The notes under the pieces were generated by a model. The model saw only the letters and a program-made list of their open reading frames with translations, was not told the origin of the DNA and did not search any database. Both the position numbers and the translations under genes were made by a program. A DNA stretch of 14,988 bases from a bacterium (GTDB taxonomy: Bacteria; Cyanobacteriota; Vampirovibrionia; Gastranaerophilales; Gastranaerophilaceae): positions 1 to 14,988 of the forward strand of contig SFZC01000042.1 in NCBI GenBank assembly GCA_004558955.1. Reading direction: 5' to 3'. Below are positions 1 through 6,225 of this stretch, in pieces (within the stretch, counting starts at the first letter, position 1; every line of letters begins with the position of its first letter).

Positions 1-342
1 TATATTCGGAAGGTTCAACAATTCCGTGCCTGTTCCGAAGGTACTTCTTACCCCGGGTACACTTGGCCTTTGGTGTAGTGCAAGTGCTGCCGGAACGTAC
101 AAAACCTCGTCAACTAATGCCTTTTCCGCCTGTGTCATTCTTCGTCTTGTGTAGGTGGAAAGTGCTTCCAAATATCTTCTTGAACCTTCCGAATATAAAA
201 CTCCTAAGGCTAATGAGGATTTTCCCGAGCCTGAAACTCCTGCTATTCCTACTATTTTGTTTAGCGGAACTTCTACGTCTATATTTTTTAGGTTGTGAAC
301 TCTTGCACCTTTTATTTTTATTGAATTGATTTCATGCGTCAT
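1..342 (-). CDS. UvrA-superfamily excinuclease-like ATPase, N-terminal 114 residues (cut by left edge)
   Basis: This is the first 114 codons of a UvrA-family ABC ATPase; the rest lies beyond the left edge. The N-terminus has the family's IKGARVHNLKNIDVEVP opening. It is followed by a Walker A GVSGSGKSS at residues 35-43 and the SEGSRRYLEALSTYTRR stretch at 51-68. An LHQRPSVPGVRSTFGTGTE segment at 89-107 corresponds to the UvrA region just before the insertion domains. Canonical UvrA recognises DNA lesions with UvrB. The LHQRP...RSTFGTGTELLN wording differs from the usual IEQK...PRSTVGTVTEI and looks more like the UvrA paralogues found beside the main gene, so I do not assign uvrA. The start is the ATG at 342, with GAGAGGG upstream (spacing 11). 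The plus-strand frame over this region is a shadow. Confidence 0.88.
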   Translation of the reverse strand, partial: MTHEINSIKIKGARVHNLKNIDVEVPLNKIVGIAGVSGSGKSSLALGVLYSEGSRRYLEALSTYTRRRMTQAEKALVDEVLYVPAALALHQRPSVPGVRSTFGTGTELLNLPNI

Positions 343-359
343 TACAAAATTTGCCCTCT

Positions 360-395
360 CATATTAATTATAAATATTCTAAAATAAATTTGCAA
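360..395 (-). promoter_or_regulatory. Promoter of the UvrA-like gene
   Basis: On the minus strand TTGCAA (390-395), a 17-nt spacer and TATAAT (367-372) make a near-consensus sigma-70-type promoter. The predicted +1 is near 360. This gives a leader of about 18 nt whose first bases are the GAGAGGG SD. Confidence 0.6.
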
Positions 396-419
396 ACGAT
401 ATTCTTTTCTTAGCGATAT

Positions 420-454
420 TTGACTAGGCTGTGTTTTAATGCAATAATCGGGGC
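420..454 (+). promoter_or_regulatory. spmAB promoter, predicted leaderless
   Basis: TTGACT (420-425), a 17-nt spacer and AATAAT (443-448) form a good promoter. The -10 ends 6 nt before the ATG at 455, so +1 would fall on the start codon. No usable SD exists; the GGGG at 450-453 is 1 nt from the ATG. Confidence 0.5.
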
Positions 455-1054
455 ATGAATTATATTTTTTATTTCTTAATCGTTGCATCAATCATAATCG
501 GAGCAATAAATGGGAAACTTCAAGATGTCGTAAATTCAATTATGGACGGGGCTGAATTGTCCGTTAAAATTGCGTTTTCGCTAATCGGAATTATGGCTTT
601 TTGGCTTGGAATGATGCGAATTGCAGAAAAATCAGGAATTATTAAATTTATTTCAAAACTTTTGCAACCGATTACGAAATTTTTATTTAATGAATTACCC
701 GAAAACTCCCCTGCAATCGGCGATATCGCAATGAATTTCACGGCTAACGCCTTCGGGCTTGCTAATGCGGCAACCCCTTTCGGGATTCGTGCAATGGAAG
801 AATTACAAAAAGAGAATAAAGAGAAAAAACAGGCTTCAAATTCGATGTGTTTGTTTTTGGGAATGAATACCGCAGGATTTCAACTTATTCCGACAACGGT
901 TCTTGCCGTCTTGGTCGGAATCGGTTACAAAAATCCGATCGAAATTATCGCTCCGACACTTATTGTTACTTCGATTGCGTTTGTCTCCGCTATTTTAATT
1001 GCAAAGATTTTTCAAGGTCTGACGGCAAAGAAAGGCGACAGTGAAAATGGTTAA
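455..1054 (+). CDS. spmA: Spore maturation protein A-like membrane protein (SpmA)
   Basis: This 199-residue hydrophobic protein belongs to the SpmA family (nucleoside-recognition/Gate-type domain). It has an N-terminal membrane helix at about 3-19. The conserved block spans residues 30-110, including GIMAFWLGMMRIAEKSG and MNFTANAFGLANAATPFG. Two further membrane helices follow at about 125-150 and 160-190, with a short basic tail. SpmA acts with SpmB. In Bacillus the pair affects spore core dehydration, but homologues are common in bacteria that do not sporulate, where the role is unclear. No sporulation gene is seen here. It overlaps spmB by 14 nt if spmB starts at 1041, or by 8 nt from 1047, so the two are probably translationally coupled. 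It lacks an SD and sits directly behind a -10 box, so it may be translated from a leaderless mRNA. Confidence 0.88.
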   Translation: MNYIFYFLIVASIIIGAINGKLQDVVNSIMDGAELSVKIAFSLIGIMAFWLGMMRIAEKSGIIKFISKLLQPITKFLFNELPENSPAIGDIAMNFTANAFGLANAATPFGIRAMEELQKENKEKKQASNSMCLFLGMNTAGFQLIPTTVLAVLVGIGYKNPIEIIAPTLIVTSIAFVSAILIAKIFQGLTAKKGDSENG

Positions 1055-1580
1055 ATTACTGAATATAATTTCGCTTTGGGCATTGCCTGCTATTCTTATT
1101 ACAGTGCTAACCGTAGGGTTAATTAAAAAAGTTTCCGTTTATGAAGAGTTTACCGTAGGTGCAAAAGACGGGTTCAAGGTAGCGGTAAAAATTATTCCGT
1201 ATTTGGTCGCAATTATTGTCGGAATTTCCATGTTTAGAGCAAGCGGAGCAATCGATCTTTTAGCAAAACTTTTCGCACCTGTTTTGACAAAATTTCATAT
1301 AACTTCAGATGTTTTACCGTTAATGATTGTACGTTCACTTTCTGGTTCTGGGGCTCTTGGAGTTTTCTCGGACATTGCAAATACTGCAGGTCCTGATGCT
1401 TATTCAACAAAACTTGCCGCAATTATGCTCGGTAGCAGTGAAACAACTTTTTATGTTTTAGCTGTATATTTTGGAGCAGTCGGAATTTCTAAAATCAGAT
1501 ATGCCCTTGTTGTCGGATTATTGGCGGATTTTATCGGAATTGCTGCAGCTGTTTTGGTGTGTAGCCTGATGTTTGCATAG
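1041..1580 (+). CDS. spmB: Spore maturation protein B-like membrane protein (SpmB)
   Basis: This is a 179-residue membrane protein of the SpmB family and the normal partner of SpmA just upstream. The sequence has an N-terminal hydrophobic helix (about 5-25) and the GFKVAVKIIPYLVAIIVGISMFRASGA region. It also has the characteristic LPLMIVRSLSGSGALG and MLGSSETTFYVLAVYFGAVGI blocks, followed by a final helix. Two starts are possible: GTG at 1041 (AAAGG 5 nt upstream) or ATG at 1047 (same SD, 11 nt). I keep 1041 but cannot choose firmly. The last 50 nt overlap the end of the convergent zinc-ribbon gene, and no terminator separates the two genes. Confidence 0.88.
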   Translation: MKMVKLLNIISLWALPAILITVLTVGLIKKVSVYEEFTVGAKDGFKVAVKIIPYLVAIIVGISMFRASGAIDLLAKLFAPVLTKFHITSDVLPLMIVRSLSGSGALGVFSDIANTAGPDAYSTKLAAIMLGSSETTFYVLAVYFGAVGISKIRYALVVGLLADFIGIAAAVLVCSLMFA

Positions 1581-1911
1581 TCTCAAGCCAACTTTGGGTA
1601 TATTCCTTAACTTCGTCTTCTACAACTTTGCGGACAACGATTGCATAATTAATATTAATACAGTCGATTTTTTCGATTTCTTCAATAATGTAAGCTTTGC
1701 TTCCGCAATTATGGCAAAATCCGTCCTCAGGCACGACCTCATCTTTGCGAATTGTTGCTCTTTCTTTCATTCCGCAGCACGCACATCTTGCAATGTACCA
1801 GTGATTTTCAACTAGTTCCCCGCAATCGGGACAATATCCGATGTCGTTTTCAAGCGGCACATGGTTGTGGTGGCATTTGTGATTAATATTAAATATTTCA
1901 CTCCAAAACAT
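1531..1911 (-). CDS. Small zinc-ribbon protein of unknown function
   Basis: This 126-residue protein is not assigned to a named family. It has a His/Cys cluster near the N-terminus (C13, H14, H15, H17) and a CPDC pair (C27/C30). A CACC motif follows (C43/C46), then a CHNC pair (C66/C69), spaced as in zinc ribbons or rubredoxin-like knuckles. The C-terminal third (about 75-126) has no cysteines other than C84. It is predicted to be mixed strand and helix and ends in a Gln-rich GYTPKQLQQFR tail. The patterned cysteines argue that this frame is real and the opposite-strand frame over 1573-1815 is a shadow. A -10-like TAAATT lies 6 nt before the ATG and no SD is present, as at spmA. Its 3' end overlaps spmB by 50 nt. 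Confidence 0.75.
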   Translation of the reverse strand: MFWSEIFNINHKCHHNHVPLENDIGYCPDCGELVENHWYIARCACCGMKERATIRKDEVVPEDGFCHNCGSKAYIIEEIEKIDCININYAIVVRKVVEDEVKEYTQSWLETMQTSGYTPKQLQQFR

Positions 1912-1945
1912 ACTAATAATTTAATGTCTTTAGCGGAAAAGTCAA
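1912..1945 (-). promoter_or_regulatory. Promoter of the zinc-ribbon gene, predicted leaderless
   Basis: On the minus strand TTGACT (1940-1945), a 16-nt spacer and TAAATT (1918-1923) precede the ATG at 1911. Exactly 6 nt separate the -10 from the ATG, and no SD is visible. Confidence 0.45.
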
Positions 1946-1968
1946 CCCTTTCCACGTTTAAAATGCTG

Positions 1969-1989
1969 TTTGTAAATAAATGTTACAAA
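1969..1989. promoter_or_regulatory. 21-bp palindrome TTTGTAA-N7-TTACAAA, possible operator
   Basis: Perfect 7-bp inverted arms (1969-1975 and 1983-1989) flank a 7-nt spacer. It lies between the divergent genes starting at 1911 and 2071. It is 23 bp beyond the -35 of the former and about 33 bp before the TACTTTATAT element of the latter. The size suits a dimeric regulator; no family is assigned. Confidence 0.35.
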
Positions 1990-2010
1990 TTAAATCGTTG
2001 CTGAAATCGC

Positions 2011-2034
2011 AGGGGGCTGAAATACTTTATATAT
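2011..2034 (+). promoter_or_regulatory. G-run/TACTTTATAT promoter element of the Q-rich protein gene
   Basis: GGGGG (2012-2016) is followed six bases later by TACTTTATAT (2023-2032), with no convincing TTGACA-like box. The same arrangement precedes the GH73-like gene at 7072. The TATA-like part would act as the -10, leaving a leader of about 30 nt that carries AGAGGA before the ATG at 2071. Confidence 0.45.
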
Positions 2035-2070
2035 GTAAGAGCAACAAATAAATAAGAAGAGGATAAAATT

Positions 2071-2466
2071 ATGGCTATTGCAAATTTACAAGAAAAGTTG
2101 TTATTCTTTACACAACAAAAAAGTCGTATTTCAAACCAATTATCAAATGTTCAGATGAATCAATTATCTGCAACAAAACAAATTCAAACAAAACAACAAA
2201 ATTTTAACCAACAATTATCTGCTTTGTACTATGATGATGAATATGGCTACGGTACTGATGAATACAGTGAACAGTATGAAATCTTATTAAATGAACACGA
2301 GTTTGAAATGGCAAGTATAAACTCGTGGGAATCTCAACTGGAACTTGAAAAAGAAAACCTTGAAAACCAGTTGAACGAGGTTCAAACCTATGAAACTTCT
2401 TGGCAAAAATTATTGTCAACAAATATCAAAAACGACTTCTCTTATGGAAGCGTTGGTGGTAAATAA
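2071..2466 (+). CDS. Gln/Asn-rich helical (coiled-coil) protein, unknown function
   Basis: I do not recognise this 131-residue protein. It appears to be two helical segments, residues 3-52 (rich in Gln, Asn and Ser) and 66-117 (charged, Glu-rich). They are joined by an acidic, tyrosine-rich linker at 53-68 (YYDDEYGYGTDEY). A Gly/Ser tail follows. A helical-hairpin or coiled-coil fold seems likely. There is no signal peptide, membrane helix or cysteine. The SD is AGAGGA, 8 nt before the ATG. The gene is monocistronic, ends before a strong bidirectional terminator and shares an upstream motif with the GH73-like gene at 7072. The two proteins also begin alike (M-A/S-x-A-N, then Gln/Asn/Ser-rich helix). 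A structural or secretion-linked role is possible but unproven. Confidence 0.8.
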   Translation: MAIANLQEKLLFFTQQKSRISNQLSNVQMNQLSATKQIQTKQQNFNQQLSALYYDDEYGYGTDEYSEQYEILLNEHEFEMASINSWESQLELEKENLENQLNEVQTYETSWQKLLSTNIKNDFSYGSVGGK

Positions 2467-2511
2467 GGCTAAGATTTTAGTTTTTGTCAAAACTATAATT
2501 TATGATAAAAA

Positions 2512-2542
2512 AAATAACCCGACTGATAAAATCGGGTTATTT
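2512..2542. terminator. Bidirectional intrinsic terminator between the Q-rich gene and fusA
   Basis: An 11-bp stem (2512-2522 with 2532-2542, core AATAACCCGA/TCGGGTTATT) closes a 9-nt loop. On the minus strand it is followed by a run of T and serves fusA. On the plus strand it is followed by CTTTTATA and serves the upstream gene. Confidence 0.85.
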
Positions 2543-2569
2543 CTTTTATAAAAAGTTGTCTTCTCTAAA

Positions 2570-4660
2570 CTAGGCTTTAGCAGCACCTGATTTAGAAATG
2601 ATTTCTTCTTCGATGTTTCTAGGTACTTGTTCGTAGTTATGGAATTCCATAGAGAAAGTCCCACGACCTTGAGTGTTAGATCTCAAGTCTGTAGCGTAAC
2701 CGAACATGTTAGCCAACGGAACCAATGCTCTAACGATTACGTTACCTGTGTTTCCTTGAGGTTCTTGACCTTCAACACGACCACGTCTTCTAGAGATATC
2801 ACCGATGATTGTACCTGTGAATTCATCAGGAATTTCGATTTCAACTTTCATCATAGGTTCAAGAATGCAAGGTTGTGCTTTTCTTGTACCTTCCTTGATA
2901 GCCATTGAACCGGCAATTTTGAATGCCATTTCAGATGAATCGACTTCGTGGTAAGATCCATCGTAAAGTTCAACTTTAACGTCAATCATAGGGAATCCTG
3001 CTAGGATACCGCCTTCAAGAGCTTCTTCCATACCTTTTCTTGCAGGTTCGATGTATTCTTTCGGAATAGCACCACCGACGATTTTGTTTTCAAATACAAA
3101 TCCTGCATTTTCTTCAGCCGGAGAAATTCTGATTTTAACGTGACCATATTGACCTTTACCACCTGACTGACGAGCAAATTTAGAATCTTGATCGGCAGTA
3201 CCTCTGATAGTTTCTCTGTATGCAACTTGAGGCTTACCGATGTTAGCTTCTACTTTGAATTCTCTCATCATACGGTCAACGATGATATCCAAGTGAAGTT
3301 CGCCCATACCGGAAATGATTGTTTGACCTGTTTCTTCATCAGATTTAACTCTGAATGACGGATCTTCTTCAGCAAGTTTTTGAAGAGCGATACCCATTTT
3401 ATCTTGGTCAGCTTTTGTTTTAGGTTCAATAGCAACTGAGATAACCGGTTCAGGGAAAGTCATTCTTTCCAAGATGATAGGAGCTTTTTCATCACACAAT
3501 GTGTCACCTGTAGTTGTGTCTTTCAAACCAACTGCAGCACAGATGTCACCTGCGTAAACTTCTGATTCTTCAATTCTTTGGTCAGCATACATACGAACCA
3601 ATCTTGAAATACGTTCTTTCTTACCGTTAGTAGAGTTCAGAACGTAAGAACCTGAAGTGATGATACCTGAGTAAACTCTCAAGAAAGTCAAACGACCTAC
3701 GAACGGGTCTGTCATAACTTTGAATGACAATGCTGAGAATGGTTCTGAGTCTGAAGAGTGTCTTTCAGTTTTTGTACCGTCTTCCAATTCACCTTCGATA
3801 GCTTTTACATCAACAGGTGATGGCATGTAATCAACAACTGCGTTCAACAATAATTGAACACCTTTATTTTTAAATGCTGTACCGCAAGTTACAGGAACGA
3901 TTTTGTTATCGCAAACTGCTTTTCTCAATACTGCTTTCAATTCATCGATAGTAATTGATTCAGGATCGTCAAAGAATTTTTCCATCAATGCATCATCTTC
4001 TGAAGCGATAGCTTCAACCATAGCATCGTGGTATTCTTGAGCTTTTTCCATCATATCAGCAGGGATAGCTTCTTCTCTGATGTCTGTACCTAAATCGTTA
4101 GTGTAGATTTCGGCTTTCATAGTCATAAGGTCGATAAGACCTGTGAATTTATCTTCGGTACCGATTGGCAACTGAATAGGAATAGCGTTAGCACCTAATC
4201 TGTTTTTGATTTGGTCAACAACTCTGTAGAAGTCAGCACCGGTTCTATCCATTTTGTTTACGAATACCATACGAGGAACTTCGTATCTGTTAGCTTGACG
4301 CCATACAGTTTCTGATTGAGATTGAACACCACCAACCGCACAGAATACGGCAACAACACCGTCTAATACACGCAATGAACGTTCAACTTCGATTGTAAAG
4401 TCAACGTGTCCAGGGGTGTCGATGATGTTGATTTGGTGACCTTTCCAAGTTGCTGTAACAGCAGCAGATTGGATTGTGATACCACGTTCTTTTTCTTGTT
4501 CCATAAAGTCAGTTACGGCAGCACCGTCGTGAGTTTCACCGATTTTGTGAGTTTTACCTGTGTAAAACAAAATACGTTCTGTTGTAGTTGTTTTACCGGC
4601 ATCGATGTGGGCTGCAATACCAATGTTTCTAATTTTTTCCAATGGAGTTTTTCTTGCCAT
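2570..4660 (-). CDS. fusA: Elongation factor G
   Basis: This is a full-length EF-G of 696 residues, the GTPase that moves tRNAs and mRNA through the ribosome after peptide bond formation. The G1 loop AHIDAGKTT is at 17-25, G3 DTPGH at 81-85 and G4 NKMD at 135-138. The five EF-G domains follow in order. The RQSGGKGQYGHVKI segment of domain IV is intact, as is the C-terminal TQGRGTFSMEFHNYEQVP. All hallmark residues are present, so this looks like the canonical EF-G rather than a divergent paralogue. The SD is AAGGA, just before the ATG at 4660. In most bacteria fusA lies between rpsG and tuf. Here neither is adjacent, and the gene has its own promoter and terminator. Confidence 0.98.
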   Translation of the reverse strand: MARKTPLEKIRNIGIAAHIDAGKTTTTERILFYTGKTHKIGETHDGAAVTDFMEQEKERGITIQSAAVTATWKGHQINIIDTPGHVDFTIEVERSLRVLDGVVAVFCAVGGVQSQSETVWRQANRYEVPRMVFVNKMDRTGADFYRVVDQIKNRLGANAIPIQLPIGTEDKFTGLIDLMTMKAEIYTNDLGTDIREEAIPADMMEKAQEYHDAMVEAIASEDDALMEKFFDDPESITIDELKAVLRKAVCDNKIVPVTCGTAFKNKGVQLLLNAVVDYMPSPVDVKAIEGELEDGTKTERHSSDSEPFSALSFKVMTDPFVGRLTFLRVYSGIITSGSYVLNSTNGKKERISRLVRMYADQRIEESEVYAGDICAAVGLKDTTTGDTLCDEKAPIILERMTFPEPVISVAIEPKTKADQDKMGIALQKLAEEDPSFRVKSDEETGQTIISGMGELHLDIIVDRMMREFKVEANIGKPQVAYRETIRGTADQDSKFARQSGGKGQYGHVKIRISPAEENAGFVFENKIVGGAIPKEYIEPARKGMEEALEGGILAGFPMIDVKVELYDGSYHEVDSSEMAFKIAGSMAIKEGTRKAQPCILEPMMKVEIEIPDEFTGTIIGDISRRRGRVEGQEPQGNTGNVIVRALVPLANMFGYATDLRSNTQGRGTFSMEFHNYEQVPRNIEEEIISKSGAAKA

Positions 4661-4718
4661 TTTTCTTTCCTTTTTTCATTTATATGTACATCGCTATTTT
4701 TACATTTAGCCTATAGTA

Positions 4719-4746
4719 ATTATCTCATAAACATGTTTTATTTCAA
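4719..4746 (-). promoter_or_regulatory. fusA promoter
   Basis: On the minus strand TTGAAA (4741-4746), a 16-nt spacer and GATAAT (4719-4724) predict +1 near 4712 and a leader of about 50 nt. This supports independent transcription of fusA. Confidence 0.5.
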
Positions 4747-4841
4747 TTAAAAACAACAATTTATGAATGTTTATTAATATATATTTTTAGCAAAAGTTAC
4801 AACTAGCTGTACTAGCAAAAGAGGAAATCTCCGAAAAGTTC

Positions 4842-5199
4842 TTAGCCGTACTGTTTAATAATTGCATCATTCACAAGATGAGAGATTGAAACTCCTTCTT
4901 TTTTAGAAAGTTTTAGGAGTTTTAAGTGGGTTGCTTTTGAGGTTCTTACGGGCAATTCTTCCGTTTGCGTTTTGAATTTCTTGCGGTTCAGGGATTGGCA
5001 TATTATCTTCAATGAAACTTTTCACCTAGAATTCCAAAGCCTCTTGAATTTCTTTAGACGCTTCTTCCAATGTGTCGCCGCCCGAATAGAAGGACAGTCC
5101 GAGAACAACAGCTGAATATCTGTCGTCAGGGTGTTTTGTGAACTCAAAGTGTTAAGGCAATGATAAATAGTATTTTAAATCTTTAACCTGTTTAGTCAT
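4842..5199 (-). pseudogene. Decayed HicB-family antitoxin gene
   Basis: Reading from the ATG at 5199 gives a HicB-like protein broken in three places. After MTKQVKDLKYYLSLP there is a TAA (5152-5154). The frame continues through HFEFTKHPDDRYSAVVLGLS and a FYSGGDTLEEASKEIQEALEF block, the typical HicB partial RNase-H-like domain. A TAG (5026-5028) interrupts it next. It resumes with VKSFIEDNMPIPEPQEIQ. Near 4961-4968 the frame shifts by one. The other frame then gives TEELPVRTSKATHLKLLK and LSKKEGVSISHLVNDAII, a ribbon-helix-helix DNA-binding tail ending at TAA (4842-4844). Without the lesions the product would be about 119 residues, normal for HicB. No HicA toxin gene is adjacent. Both stops fit single-base changes from TAT or TAC (tyrosine). 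I am confident of the family from these motifs, but it was not database-checked. Confidence 0.82.
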
Positions 5200-5222
5200 T
5201 ACTGCTACTTTTGACAAATTCT

Positions 5223-5930
5223 TTATATCCCCACGGACAAGCCAGCACATAGGTTTATTGATTGTCCGGTAATACCTTTAGCTTCGGGTGAAATCAGGTA
5301 TTTAACAAGGTTTGCCACTTCGAAGGGTTCGACAAAACGGCGTTGCGGAATGCACTCAATGATTTCTTCTTTTGAAAATTCACTGTCTTCAATCGAAGAA
5401 TTTCCAAGTTCCGTATCGACCCAACCGGGATTGATGGTGTTCACGGTAATTCCAAATTCTGCAAGTTCCAGTCCTGCGGATTTTGCAAAACCGATTAGTC
5501 CTGCTTTTGTCGCCGAATATAACGGAGCGTTTGCTTCCCCCATTACACCTGAAATTGAGCCGATATTAACAATTCTGCCAAATTTTTTCTTTTTCATATA
5601 AGGAATTGCTCTTGCACTCAAATAAATCGGGGCTTGAAGGTTTACTTTTGAAATATGTTCAAGTTCTGCTAAGGTCGTTTTTTCTGTCTGGTTGTAAATG
5701 TATTCTCCTGCATTATTGATTAAAATGTCAAATTCTTTTTGTTCAATGAAGTTGCCTAAATTTTCTAAATCTTCAGGCTTTGACAGGTCACAAACAAAAT
5801 ATCCGTCACAGTCTATAGTTTTTAACAAGTCTTCATTTCTTGCAGTAATATAGACATGCCCGACTTTTGCCAAAGTTTGTGCGATTGCTTTTCCGATACC
5901 TTTTGATGCTCCTGTTACAAGTATATTCAT
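5223..5930 (-). CDS. SDR-family oxidoreductase (FabG-like)
   Basis: This is a classical short-chain dehydrogenase/reductase of 235 residues, a normal length. The NAD(P)-binding TGASKGIG is at 6-13 and NNAG at 72-75. The catalytic serine lies in NIGSIS (S125/S127) and the catalytic Tyr and Lys are Y138 and K142 (YSATK). NPGWVDTEL follows at about 168. The final part has the usual GQSINLCAG-like end. The substrate cannot be read from the sequence. FabG (3-oxoacyl-ACP reductase) is one possibility, but no other fatty-acid gene is adjacent. The SD AAAGGA precedes the ATG at 5930. A hairpin sits immediately upstream, so transcription from secG may be attenuated. The gene ends 23 bp before the broken hicB. 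Confidence 0.9.
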   Translation of the reverse strand: MNILVTGASKGIGKAIAQTLAKVGHVYITARNEDLLKTIDCDGYFVCDLSKPEDLENLGNFIEQKEFDILINNAGEYIYNQTEKTTLAELEHISKVNLQAPIYLSARAIPYMKKKKFGRIVNIGSISGVMGEANAPLYSATKAGLIGFAKSAGLELAEFGITVNTINPGWVDTELGNSSIEDSEFSKEEIIECIPQRRFVEPFEVANLVKYLISPEAKGITGQSINLCAGLSVGI

Positions 5931-5947
5931 AATTATCCTTTAATTGT

Positions 5948-5977
5948 AAAATACCTCACTTTTCAGCGAGGTATTTT
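5948..5977 (-). terminator. Hairpin between secG and the SDR gene (terminator or attenuator)
   Basis: AAAATACCTC (5948-5957) pairs perfectly with GAGGTATTTT (5968-5977) around a 10-nt loop. On the minus strand it ends in TTTT directly after secG, and only 17 nt separate it from the SDR start codon. A terminator for nrtR-secG is likely; read-through into the SDR gene is possible. Confidence 0.65.
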
Positions 5978-6000
5978 GTAAAATCTGTACTGATTGGTAA

Positions 6001-6225
6001 TTATTTTATAATTCCAAATCCTAATAAAAATTCGCAAATTAAGAAAATCAAACAAACGATTCCGGTTAATTTGTTTAATCCTTTTTCTGCACTTTTTTGA
6101 GAGGCGAACATTTGAGACGCTCCGCCGATTGCTCCGATACCGTCACCTTTTGGTGAATGTAACAATATTAGAATTATAAGTAAAACCGCTGATACGGTTC
6201 CAAGTATCCATAAAAAATTAGCCAT
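6001..6225 (-). CDS. secG: Preprotein translocase subunit SecG
   Basis: This 74-residue protein is the small SecG subunit of the SecYEG channel, which stimulates protein export. It has two membrane helices (about 4-22 and 52-72). They flank the conserved cytoplasmic loop with HSPKGDGIGAIGGASQMFAS, matching the family's G-G-S pattern. Length and topology are typical. Its ATG overlaps the stop of the upstream regulator (TAATG), so the two are co-transcribed and probably coupled. GGAG lies in the end of that gene. Confidence 0.95.
   Translation of the reverse strand: MANFLWILGTVSAVLLIILILLHSPKGDGIGAIGGASQMFASQKSAEKGLNKLTGIVCLIFLICEFLLGFGIIK

Noticed and set aside
63..329. 88-residue plus-strand frame
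   Set aside because: It is the antisense shadow of a clear UvrA-family N-terminus on the minus strand with Walker A and a good SD and promoter.
4842..5199. Stop-codon reassignment as an explanation for the interrupted HicB frame
   Set aside because: Both TAA and TAG would need reading as sense and there is also a frameshift, while other genes here use these stops normally.
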